Source: Candidatus Woesearchaeota archaeon | GTDB taxonomy: Archaea > Nanobdellota > Nanobdellia > Woesearchaeales > UBA10216 | Length of the DNA: 64,000 nucleotides | Assembly (NCBI GenBank): GCA_016184345.1 | Contig: JACPCV010000003.1 | Span: 62,001-126,000 of the forward strand | Direction: 5' to 3' | In this document: piece by piece, positions 1 to 8,630 of the stretch | Layout of the letters: every line of letters starts with the position of its first letter | Numbering within the stretch: the stretch's first letter is position 1 | Notes under the pieces: generated by a model | Seen by the model: only the letters and a program-made list of their open reading frames with translations | What the model was told of the DNA's origin: nothing | The model's database searches: none | Position numbers and translations under genes: made by a program

Positions 1-755
1 TGTGCAAATATGTTGGCTGCCAGGTTAACCGATTCCTCATCAGTGCCTGTGGCCTCAAAGAGCATATCAGAATCTCCCACTTCAAGCCTTCCTGTGGAGC
101 TTGAGTTTATTATTGGAGGGAAGCTCAGGATTTCCCCTTTGTCATCTTCCAGGAGGGGGTATTTTGCTGCATCCCTGAGTATCCAGGCATACTGCCTGCC
201 TTTGGGGTGGAGCTCTAGAATCTGCCTGAGGTTGAGCAGCCTGTCATATTCAAGGGGGGTGAATCTTGCTGATGATGGCTCAACGGCCTTGTAGTGGACT
301 GGAAACGTGATTTTTTTATAAGCGTACAGCCCTATGGAGACCTTCTGCCTTCTCCTCCCGTAGCCTTCGCAGAACTTTTCCTGCATCTGGATAATCTGCT
401 TGAGAAGGTAATCATCAAGTTTTCTTCCTTTCGCTACAAAAGCTGCGATGTACGGCCTTACATGCTTTACTGAACTGTCAACGATTACCTTGTAGCTGCT
501 GCTTTTTACGGTGGGCTTTTGCAGCCCTTTGGATAAGCCGAGGATGCCCTTGAAAAACCTTGCAAGGCCCTCAGGGCACCAAGTGTAGGGAAGGTTCGTG
601 TCATCCAGCTTTACTGTAACCTCGTCCTTTGCCTTGTCATATTTTTCTACCTCGGCTTTAGCGTAGAGCGTGAGGTTATCCTCGAACTGCTCTAGGCTCA
701 TCTTCTTTCCCAGAAGCTGCTGGAAGTCCCTGAATGAAAAAGTTATTGTGGGCAT
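1..755 (-). CDS. pheT: Phenylalanyl-tRNA synthetase beta subunit (partial, runs off left edge)
   Basis: Minus-strand translation from ATG at 755: MPTITFSFRDFQQLLGKKMSLEQFEDNLTLYAKAEVEKYD...; directly upstream of, and co-oriented with, pheS. Confidence 0.85.
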   Translation of the reverse strand, partial: MPTITFSFRDFQQLLGKKMSLEQFEDNLTLYAKAEVEKYDKAKDEVTVKLDDTNLPYTWCPEGLARFFKGILGLSKGLQKPTVKSSSYKVIVDSSVKHVRPYIAAFVAKGRKLDDYLLKQIIQMQEKFCEGYGRRRQKVSIGLYAYKKITFPVHYKAVEPSSARFTPLEYDRLLNLRQILELHPKGRQYAWILRDAAKYPLLEDDKGEILSFPPIINSSSTGRLEVGDSDMLFEATGTDEESVNLAANIFA

Positions 756-756
756 T

Positions 757-2295
757 TTAGGCTACCTTGGCATTCCTCAAAAAGTTAAGGTCGTGGCTGA
801 ACAGCTCCCTGATGTCATTCAGGCCGAGCTTGAACATCGCCACCCTATCTATGCCTATCCCCCATGCTATTACAGGGATATGGCTTCCTGTGAGTGGCTT
901 GACCATTTCAGGCCTGAATATGCCTGCTCCTCCAAGTTCCATCCATCCAAGCTCAGGGTGCTTTGCATAGAGGGATGCTGAGGGCTCTGTGAATGGGAAG
1001 TATGATGGGACAACCTTGACTTTATCGGTGTTGCAGAATTCCTTTGCAAAAAGCTTGAGCAGGCCAATGAGGTGCCTCAGGTTTAGCTTTTCCTCAACAA
1101 CTATGCCTTCAACCTGGTTGAAGTCCGCGAGGTGCTTTGCGTCTATCACGTCATAGCGGAAGCACCGGCCTATTGCAAAGTATTTTCCTGGGATTTTCAG
1201 GTCTTTTGAGGCAAGCTTCCTGCTGCTGCATGCAGTTGTCTGGCTTCTCATTATCAGCCGTGAGGTTTTCTCCTCGCTGAACTCGTATCTCCATCCCTTG
1301 CTCCCTGTTCCGAAGCCGTTCTCGTGGGCTGCTTTTACTTTTTTCACCAGCTGCTGCGGCAAGTCTGTCGCGAATTTCGGCTCCTTGATGTAGTAAACGT
1401 CATGAATGTCCCTTGCCGAGTGGAACTGCGGCATGAACAACGCATCCATGTTCCAGAACTCGCTCTCCACAATTGGACCGGTCATTTCCTCAAAGCCCAT
1501 TGAAACGAACTTTCCCCTGACCTCTTCAAGGAATTCCCTGTATGGCTGCAGCTTCCCGAAGAAAACCCTTGGCGCAGGGGCAGTGAGGTCATAGCTCCTG
1601 AACTGGGCTTCCTTCCATTTTCCGGTAGCGAGCATTTCCGGGGTGAGCCTGTCAACAGTTTCTTTTGCAGTTGCTGCTGCCTTGAGAACCGCCTTTCCTG
1701 TTTCTGTAAGCGTTGCAGTACGGCTTTTTACGATTTCCTCAGCCAGGATGTCCTTCCTTGTTCTCAGGCCTGCAACAATCTGTTTCTCTTCTTCAGAGAG
1801 TTCCTTGGCTTTAATGGGGAATTTTTTGCCAGAAAGGAACTTTTGCGTTTTCAGCCCTGACTTTGCAAGCTCTTTGCCTTGTTCTGAGAGCCTGAATGCC
1901 TTTTCGCCCGGGCCGGTTACGGGCTCAATCGCCTTTAGCCGCATCAAAACTCCGATGCTTGCACCAGCCTCGTCATCGTCCAGGCCTGCTGTTTTTTTGA
2001 TTTCTGAAAGCGGTAGAGGCTTGCTTTTCAGCGCGTTTAAGAACCGGGCTTCTGGCAGCAGTGACTTTGCGTATAGCTCGCCGTTTTCCCCCAGTGCAAT
2101 GACTTCTTCTATTGCTTCTGTTACTTTGGCGAGCCCCTTGTTCTGCAGCCAGTTGAGCGCCCTGACTACTTCAACTTCCTGCATCTTTGCGGCAGCAATC
2201 ATATCAGGAACAGAGCTGTGCTTTGCAAGGTGGGGCAGCACTGCCCTCTCAAGGCGGTGCAGCGAAGCAGCTATCTCTAAAACATTCTGGGCCAT
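757..2295 (-). CDS. pheS: Phenylalanyl-tRNA synthetase alpha subunit
   Basis: 512 aa; class II aaRS motifs (FEEMTGPIVESEFWNMDALFMPQFHSARD, GAGIFRPEM, AWGIGIDRVAM). Confidence 0.95.
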   Translation of the reverse strand: MAQNVLEIAASLHRLERAVLPHLAKHSSVPDMIAAAKMQEVEVVRALNWLQNKGLAKVTEAIEEVIALGENGELYAKSLLPEARFLNALKSKPLPLSEIKKTAGLDDDEAGASIGVLMRLKAIEPVTGPGEKAFRLSEQGKELAKSGLKTQKFLSGKKFPIKAKELSEEEKQIVAGLRTRKDILAEEIVKSRTATLTETGKAVLKAAATAKETVDRLTPEMLATGKWKEAQFRSYDLTAPAPRVFFGKLQPYREFLEEVRGKFVSMGFEEMTGPIVESEFWNMDALFMPQFHSARDIHDVYYIKEPKFATDLPQQLVKKVKAAHENGFGTGSKGWRYEFSEEKTSRLIMRSQTTACSSRKLASKDLKIPGKYFAIGRCFRYDVIDAKHLADFNQVEGIVVEEKLNLRHLIGLLKLFAKEFCNTDKVKVVPSYFPFTEPSASLYAKHPELGWMELGGAGIFRPEMVKPLTGSHIPVIAWGIGIDRVAMFKLGLNDIRELFSHDLNFLRNAKVA

Positions 2296-2362
2296 GCCAG
2301 TCCGTCATTGTGGTATTTATTTAAAGCTTTTGAAACACAGCCAGAAATACTAAAAAGGAAGA

Positions 2363-3184
2363 TTATGCCCTTCTTGCGATTTCAACAGCTGGCTTCATGC
2401 TTTTCCATGCTGCTTCAAACAGGCTTTCAAGGGCTGACGAGAAGAATGGCGTGTTTACCCAGATTCCGACATCATACGTTGGGTGGACATCCTTGTCATC
2501 CATTACCATGAACATCATTTCCTTGCCGTCAACAATGCAGAACCTGCCTTTTGCGTCTGTGTTCCTTATCTCTGCAACTTCTGACACTATTTCCACGGCG
2601 TGCTTGTTCTCTTTTGTTATGGGCGCGGCGATTCTTATCTTTACTCCTCTTTTCCTGACCTTCTCCATTGTCGGCAGCAGCCCTTCTATCTTCCTGATGA
2701 AGCCCTGCGATGTCGTCATTATCGTGACAGTCTTTTCCGCGTTCTTTATCATGAGGTCAAGGTGGTTGTAGAGGTTGTGCCTCCCTTTCAGGCTGCCTGA
2801 CAGGTCAGCCGGCTCAACCAGCTCAATGCCTTGTTGATGGAGCACTTTGAGTTCGTCAACAATCTCTGTGTTCCTGACTTCGTCAAGCCTTTTGATTTTC
2901 TTGTCTGCCTCTTCCTTCATGTGCTTCTTTACCCTTTCCACCACTTCTACTGGCTGCACTGCGAGGTACTTTATTGGCTTGCCGAACTTCATTATGACAA
3001 AACCCTTCTTCTCAAGGCTTTCAAGAACATCATAGCTCCTGCTCCTAGGCACATTGGCAATGTCAGAAAGCTCGCCAGCTGTTGCAACGCCTCTTGACAG
3101 GAGTGCGGTCCAGATTTTTACTTCGTAAAGGTTAAGTGAGAAATAGGTACGCAGCTTGCTCAGGAATTCCTCTTTGACAATCAT
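2363..3184 (-). CDS. TrmB-family transcriptional regulator
   Basis: N-terminal winged HTH (ELSDIANVPRSRSYDVLESLEKKGFVI) plus PLD-like C-terminal sensor domain; paralog of 37088..37888. Confidence 0.85.
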   Translation of the reverse strand: MIVKEEFLSKLRTYFSLNLYEVKIWTALLSRGVATAGELSDIANVPRSRSYDVLESLEKKGFVIMKFGKPIKYLAVQPVEVVERVKKHMKEEADKKIKRLDEVRNTEIVDELKVLHQQGIELVEPADLSGSLKGRHNLYNHLDLMIKNAEKTVTIMTTSQGFIRKIEGLLPTMEKVRKRGVKIRIAAPITKENKHAVEIVSEVAEIRNTDAKGRFCIVDGKEMMFMVMDDKDVHPTYDVGIWVNTPFFSSALESLFEAAWKSMKPAVEIARRA

Positions 3185-3248
3185 TTGAAACCCTCCAACA
3201 ATCTATTAGGGGTGAATGGGAAACACTACTATTAATATGTTACGGTTT

Positions 3249-3267
3249 TTTACTGCCGCACAGTAAA
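3249..3267. promoter_or_regulatory. Perfect inverted repeat TTTACTG-CCGCA-CAGTAAA in the divergent trmB/acd promoter region
   Basis: Read directly; lies between the two divergent starts. Confidence 0.45.
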
Positions 3268-3345
3268 TTATAAGAACCCCCCATTTTGCTCGTTCTTAAG
3301 GGTTCAAAGATAGGTTTAAATAATTCGGCTGCCAGGTTTTGCCGC

Positions 3346-5583
3346 ATGGCCAAAAAAGGCGGTAGCAGCGAATCAACTAAGCAGCTCGCCTTCCCGGAAG
3401 CTGCTTCGTTGCTGAGGCGGGCTGGCATGGGCTTTTGCGAGACTGTGGTTGCTGGTAACGAACAGGCTGCACAGGGCGCTGCTGCCAGGATGGGCTTTCC
3501 AGTGTTTCTTAAGGTGGTTTCTCCGCCAGCGAGTGCTGCAGCGGTTCATAAGGGTAGGGAAGGGCTGGTGGCAATGGCTGATAATACCGCTTCTTTCGCA
3601 GAGGCATATCGCAGGCTTTCAGCAGCGCATGCAAAACTGGCTGCGAGAAAGGTGATTGAAAGGGAGCTGGCCGTTGCCGTGCAGAAAGAAGTTAAAGGGC
3701 TTGAGTGCTTTATAGGCGCAAGGGCTGACCCCTCTTTCGGTCCTGTGCTGGTGTTTGGCACAGGAGGAGTTCTTGCTGAGGATATTGGCGATGTTGCGCT
3801 TCGGCTTTGCCCGGTAAGCAGCAGCGAAGCAGCAGCCATGGTCAGGGAAACGCGGCTGCATAAGAGGCTGCTTGAATTGAAAAACAGCACTGCAGCAATT
3901 GGCAATTTGGCAGCAGCCCTTGTTAAGGTTTCAAACCTGATTGTGGGCAGCCAGGCAGTTCTTGAGCTTGACATAAATCCGGTTATGGTTTCGGAAGATG
4001 AGGAGGCTGTGGCTGTTGACGTGAGGGTAGTTACAGTTATAAAAAAAGCAAAGGGGCAAAAAGCTAAAAAAGAGGTGCCATCTGGTAAGCTGAACATATC
4101 TGGTTTCTTTAATCCGCAATCAGTTGCCTTGCTCGGCGCTTCGCGAAGCCCCGAATCTGTTGGCCAGTCAATCCTGCGGAACCTCACGATTGGCTGCGTG
4201 CACCGCTGTGAGTATTGCAGGCCTTTCCTCGGAAAGATTTTCCCTGTCAATCCTTTTGCTTCTGAAATCCTGGGATTCAAGTCATACCCTTCAATTTTGA
4301 AAATCGCCGAGCCTGTTGACCTTGCTATTATAGCCCTGCCCCGTGATGTTGTTTTGGGCGCTGTTGATGAGTGCATCAGGAAGAAAGTGAAGGCTGTGAT
4401 TATAATAAGTGCTGGCTTTGGCGAGCTTGACGATAAGGGCAGGCAGCTGCAGGAAAAGGTTGCTGAAAAGCTTGGGAAAGCCAGAATCCCCCTGCTGGGG
4501 CCGAACTGCCTTGGCATAATAAGGCCTGTGTACAGCCTTAACGCCAGCTTTGGCCCGAGCATGCCTCCCAAGGGTGCTGTTGCATTCGTTAGCCAGTCTG
4601 GAGCACTTGCTGACAGCATAATTGATTGGGCAATCCAGTCCAGGTATGGCCTTAGTGCACTCATCAGCTATGGCAATAAGGCAATGCTTGATTGCTATGA
4701 CTTTTTCGACTTTCTGGCAAATGATTTTGAAACAAAGGCTGTTGCGCTCTACATTGAAGGCTTAAATGACGGGAGGGATTTTTTTGAAAAGCTCAGGCAG
4801 CTCGCTTACAAAAAGCCAGTTGTAATACTGAAAGGGGGCAGGACAGCTGCAGGTGTGATTGCAGCAGCCACCCATACAGCGTCTTTAGCAGGTGACGCCA
4901 TGGTATTTGAGGCAGCTGTAAGGCAGGCCGGTGCAATTCTTGCTGGAACTGTTGAGGAGCTTTTTGACTTGGCAAAGGTGCTTGCCGAGCAGCCTGTCTG
5001 CAAAGGCAACGGCGTAGGCATTATCACAAATGGGGGGGGCTGCGGCGTAATCTGCTCTGACTACTGTGATGAATTGGGTGTTAATTTGCCGCAACTGCAA
5101 AAAAGTGTTATAAAAGCGTTTGATGCCAGCGGCATAATGCACCCTGCCTATTCAAGGAGAAACCCGCTGGACATTGTCGGGGATGCCATGCCTGACAGGT
5201 ATGAGCTTGCAATAAACGCGCTCCTGAAGGAGCCGTATATCCACGGCCTCATTGTTATCCAGACGCTTCAGGCGATGACTAATTCTGTCCTTAACGCGAA
5301 AGCCATTGTGGAAGCACACAAGCTCTTTCCTGACAAGCCCATAATAAGCTGCTTCATGGGGGGGAGGTTCAGCAGGAAGGGCATGCACTACCTTGACAAC
5401 ATGCACATACCTGACTTTAATGACATAAGGAAGGCGGTTGTTGCGATGAAGGCGCTTATAGAAAGGGGTAAGTTTTCTCCTGCAAATGCCAGCTTGCCTG
5501 GTGCAGTTTCTGCATCTGCAGAAGCGGCTGTTAAAGGCAGGAGAGCAAAGAAGGAAAGAGCAGGTAAGAAACCCAAAAGATGA
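3346..5583 (+). CDS. ADP-forming acetyl-CoA synthetase (fused ATP-grasp and CoA-binding subunits)
   Basis: ORF 3286..5583; start at ATG 3346 preferred because TATA-like TAGGTTTAAATAA lies just upstream; CoA-binding (VALLGASRSPESVG) and ATP-grasp motifs. Confidence 0.85.
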   Translation: MAKKGGSSESTKQLAFPEAASLLRRAGMGFCETVVAGNEQAAQGAAARMGFPVFLKVVSPPASAAAVHKGREGLVAMADNTASFAEAYRRLSAAHAKLAARKVIERELAVAVQKEVKGLECFIGARADPSFGPVLVFGTGGVLAEDIGDVALRLCPVSSSEAAAMVRETRLHKRLLELKNSTAAIGNLAAALVKVSNLIVGSQAVLELDINPVMVSEDEEAVAVDVRVVTVIKKAKGQKAKKEVPSGKLNISGFFNPQSVALLGASRSPESVGQSILRNLTIGCVHRCEYCRPFLGKIFPVNPFASEILGFKSYPSILKIAEPVDLAIIALPRDVVLGAVDECIRKKVKAVIIISAGFGELDDKGRQLQEKVAEKLGKARIPLLGPNCLGIIRPVYSLNASFGPSMPPKGAVAFVSQSGALADSIIDWAIQSRYGLSALISYGNKAMLDCYDFFDFLANDFETKAVALYIEGLNDGRDFFEKLRQLAYKKPVVILKGGRTAAGVIAAATHTASLAGDAMVFEAAVRQAGAILAGTVEELFDLAKVLAEQPVCKGNGVGIITNGGGCGVICSDYCDELGVNLPQLQKSVIKAFDASGIMHPAYSRRNPLDIVGDAMPDRYELAINALLKEPYIHGLIVIQTLQAMTNSVLNAKAIVEAHKLFPDKPIISCFMGGRFSRKGMHYLDNMHIPDFNDIRKAVVAMKALIERGKFSPANASLPGAVSASAEAAVKGRRAKKERAGKKPKR

Positions 5584-5588
5584 GCCAA

Positions 5589-6647
5589 TCACGAAGTCCT
5601 GTACCTAAGCAGCGCCGCCATTCCCCCAAGTGCGTCCAGCTTCTGCCCTGCAGCATTCTCAGAATTTATTATGAAGACCTTTCCTCCGGTGTCTTCCACT
5701 TTCTTCATTAGCTGTTCGCTGCTCTGGTTTTTGTAAACAGTAACGTCAGATATCAGCAGCTTCTCAACAGCAGCAGCTTCTATTGCCCCCTCCACTTCTT
5801 TAAGGCCATAAGCAACCTTGCCATCCCGGGCAATCTCTGTCATCATCTCGTCAACGAGCTTCATCTCCTTTGCAGCCATTGCGGTTGCCAAGACAGTATC
5901 CATTTCAGGCCTTTTGAGGACTTCGTCAATGGCGTTCTCGCTGACGCTGCTGCATGTTGCCAGCACGATTTTATTTTTCAGCGTGCCTGCCTTTGGATCG
6001 CTTTTCAGCTCATTAAGCAGTTCTTCCTTCCAGAATGCCGGGCTTGCGAGGATTATCTTGTCCGGCTTGTTTCTCTCGTCATAGTCCTTTGCGTATGCGA
6101 TTATCTCCTTGTAGAAATTCGTTGCTGTTGAAGTGTCATAATCCTTTCTCCTGACTTTCCCTTTCAGCTCTGTTATTACTTCGTAGCCCCTGGTTTTCAG
6201 CCGGGCAATGAGGGCAGTTTCTCGGTCAAAAACCACTATCAGCGCCTTGAGCTGCTCCTGCGTCGCCTGGTCCAGCCTGTCCAGCTGGTATTTTTGCCAT
6301 CTTTCTTTTATTACAGTTAAGGCATCTCCTGGCTCAATCGTTATGGTGTGGTGTGCCCCTTTTGGGATGTCCTCATTCGGCTCTGTTGTTTTTCCGCTTA
6401 TCCTGAGCGCCTGCTCCTCAAACTTCACGTCTTCAGTTGCAATCGTGAGGAAGTAGGTTTTCTTCACAGCTTCTTCAGCAGAACCCAGCTTGACTTTCCG
6501 TGTAGTCTTCCCGGCAACAGTGTCTCCTTTGCTGACTGTCTGGCTCAGGCACCAGAGGTCGTCAAGGCTTTGGGCCTGTACCACCACCTTCCCGTGTTTA
6601 AGCTCTTTCTTCAGTATCTTCATTTTAGGAAGCTGAGGGAAAAACAT
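5589..6647 (-). CDS. pelA: mRNA surveillance protein Pelota
   Basis: 352 aa; MKILKKELKHGKVVVQAQSLDDLWCLSQTVSKGD, three-domain eRF1/Pelota-like; true start probably at MKILKKE. Confidence 0.93.
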   Translation of the reverse strand: MFFPQLPKMKILKKELKHGKVVVQAQSLDDLWCLSQTVSKGDTVAGKTTRKVKLGSAEEAVKKTYFLTIATEDVKFEEQALRISGKTTEPNEDIPKGAHHTITIEPGDALTVIKERWQKYQLDRLDQATQEQLKALIVVFDRETALIARLKTRGYEVITELKGKVRRKDYDTSTATNFYKEIIAYAKDYDERNKPDKIILASPAFWKEELLNELKSDPKAGTLKNKIVLATCSSVSENAIDEVLKRPEMDTVLATAMAAKEMKLVDEMMTEIARDGKVAYGLKEVEGAIEAAAVEKLLISDVTVYKNQSSEQLMKKVEDTGGKVFIINSENAAGQKLDALGGMAALLRYRTS

Positions 6648-6676
6648 TTATATATGTATCTACGGAAGAAGAGTGC

Positions 6677-7879
6677 ATGAATAGTTTCGGAAAAAGGGGG
6701 CAGGGTGCTCCTTCGGGAAGCAACGCTTCCATTCTTGTTATCGTTATTGCCGCATTTATCATCCTATACATACTATTCCTGCCCAAGGGCGAGCGGGACA
6801 AGATTCTTACAACCGATGCCTCAACAGCTGCGAAGCTTGTTGCTGGCAAGCTGCCGGGCTCAACCCTGATTAATGAAAATCCCGGGACTCTTACTGTATT
6901 GAAGAGCAAGGAGTTTGACCACTCTCTGCCGTCATTCAACCTTTTTACCAAGAAGGAAGATGCTGTTTTGAAGAGCATTGACTCGGTTAATGTTGGAGCT
7001 TCGAGAAGCGGCACAAGGAAGCGCTCTTTCATCCTTGTCGTGACTGATAAGGTTGAGAATGCAAAGCTTAGCTTTACTGTCAATAGCCATAAGGGCAATC
7101 TCATCATAACACAGAACGGCAATGAGGTTTTCAGGGGCGAGGTTGACAGCTTTACCGAGCCTTTAAGCATTGAGCTTGAAAAAGAGAATGTTTTTGAGTT
7201 TTCAACAGAGCCTGTCCCGTGGTATAAGCCTTTCACGGAAAACTCATACGACCTCAGGGAAGTGAAGATAACCGGGACTGTGGAGAGGCTTGACAACAAG
7301 GAGGCTGTCCAGACAGTCATCCTTGGCACTGAGGAAGCCAACCTGATGGACTCTGCAACACTTAGCTATTTTGTTGACTGCAGCCTGAAGGATGTCGGCA
7401 GGCTCGACATATACCTAAACAGCAACCTCCTGGCTTCAAAAGTGCCTGACTGCGGCAGCCCTGAAAAGTGGCAGGTTGACCCGAGAGACCTAAGGGGCGG
7501 GAAGAACGAGTTCAGGTTTGTTGCCGGCGAAGGCACCTACCTGCTTGACAGGCTTCTTCTCAGGACAAAGCTCAAGGAGCCCATCTTCCCAATCTACTTT
7601 TTCAGCCTGAACAACACTGTCTTCAGGAGGGTTGAAAACAACACAATCAACTCAACCCTTAACATTATGTTCCTTGATGACAAGGAAAGGAAGACTGCCA
7701 CTATTGAGATCAACAGCCAGAAAACGAGGGTAGACACCCGGCAGGCAAACTTTTCCAAGAACATTGACTCCTTCCTTGTGGCAGGCTCCAACTTCCTCAG
7801 GATTGTTCCCGAAACAACCCTAAACATCATCGAGCTCAAGCTTCTTCTTGATTGCAGGAAGGCAGAAGAGTGCGGGTAA
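6677..7879 (+). CDS. Secreted/membrane-anchored hypothetical protein, N-terminal TM segment
   Basis: NASILVIVIAAFIILYILFLP TM near N-terminus; TATA (TTTATATATG) just upstream. Confidence 0.7.
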   Translation: MNSFGKRGQGAPSGSNASILVIVIAAFIILYILFLPKGERDKILTTDASTAAKLVAGKLPGSTLINENPGTLTVLKSKEFDHSLPSFNLFTKKEDAVLKSIDSVNVGASRSGTRKRSFILVVTDKVENAKLSFTVNSHKGNLIITQNGNEVFRGEVDSFTEPLSIELEKENVFEFSTEPVPWYKPFTENSYDLREVKITGTVERLDNKEAVQTVILGTEEANLMDSATLSYFVDCSLKDVGRLDIYLNSNLLASKVPDCGSPEKWQVDPRDLRGGKNEFRFVAGEGTYLLDRLLLRTKLKEPIFPIYFFSLNNTVFRRVENNTINSTLNIMFLDDKERKTATIEINSQKTRVDTRQANFSKNIDSFLVAGSNFLRIVPETTLNIIELKLLLDCRKAEECG

Positions 7880-7945
7880 AGCAATCAAAAGCGAAGGTTT
7901 GCTGGCATTCTTCAATTTAACCATAAGATTTATGGGTTAGATAAG

Positions 7946-8101
7946 GTGGAAATAGAAGCTGTAGTTAAGAAAGGTATCAAATGGAAGGAGGAAAAACGTG
8001 AAATTTGGCATGCAAACAGGGGAAACACCGAAGTCGTATTTGCCAAAAGCGGAGAGGATTTTGTGATTATAACTGTTTATGAAGCGAGGTGGAAAAAATG
8101 A
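7946..8101 (+). CDS. Short DUF4258-like protein (possible toxin; GTG start or N-terminally truncated)
   Basis: Frame open from 7880: ...VEIEAVVKKGIKWKEEKREIWHANRGNTEVVFAKSGEDFVIITVYEARWKK*; ATGA overlap with the next gene; below the ORF-track cutoff. Confidence 0.5.
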   Translation: MEIEAVVKKGIKWKEEKREIWHANRGNTEVVFAKSGEDFVIITVYEARWKK

Positions 8102-8421
8102 AATGCGTGTTTTGCAGTTCGGCAACTGAAGAAAAGGTAGTTGAGTATGCAGAAATGGGTGTTAACCTTGGCAGGTTCAAGGCAAAAGTATGCACAAAGT
8201 GTGGCGAAACTTTTTTTGACTCTGAAACTGCTGGAAAAATCCAAGCGAAGTCAAAAGAGCTTGGCCTGTTCGGGCTTGCCAAAAAGACAAAAGTAGCTGA
8301 AGTTGGCAACAGCATGGCTATAAGGGTGCCTAAGCGCCTGGCTGAGTTTATTGGTCTGAAGAAGGGGCAGGAAGTGCTGATAACACCTGAAGAAAAGAAC
8401 AAGCTTAGTATAGAAGTTTAG
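8098..8421 (+). CDS. YgiT-type zinc finger plus AbrB/SpoVT-like antitoxin protein
   Basis: CxxC...CxKCGE (MKCVFCSSATEEK...CTKCGETFFD) followed by VAEVGNSMAIRVPKRLAEFIGLKKGQEV. Confidence 0.75.
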   Translation: MKCVFCSSATEEKVVEYAEMGVNLGRFKAKVCTKCGETFFDSETAGKIQAKSKELGLFGLAKKTKVAEVGNSMAIRVPKRLAEFIGLKKGQEVLITPEEKNKLSIEV

Positions 8422-8607
8422 GTGATAAAAACGCCAAAAATAACGAAAATAAAGAGCCCTTTAGAAAAAGTCGGGATGTTGGGAAAAGAGGAAGGCTTTA
8501 CAACGGTTAAAGAGTTGCTCTGGCGATACGGAAATAAGTGTATAGGATTAGTGCCAGAAATAAAAGGGAAAGGTTTAAAACCCTTCAAAGCAGAAGTAAC
8601 TGCGTGA
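8422..8607 (+). CDS. Small hypothetical protein, GTG start immediately after the antitoxin stop
   Basis: 61 aa ORF abutting the upstream stop codon. Confidence 0.4.
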   Translation: MIKTPKITKIKSPLEKVGMLGKEEGFTTVKELLWRYGNKCIGLVPEIKGKGLKPFKAEVTA

Positions 8608-8630
8608 TTGCTAAAATGAGGTGTGGTTGA

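Noticed and set aside
3546-4664. Long antisense ORFs (e.g. 3546..4664 -, 1643..2353 +, 18765..19421 +, 21960..22691 -, 29680..30573 -)
   Set aside because: Shadow ORFs opposite well-supported genes (ADP-ACS, pheS, coiled-coil protein, MscS, PAN); low-complexity Ser/Leu-rich translations with no recognisable motifs
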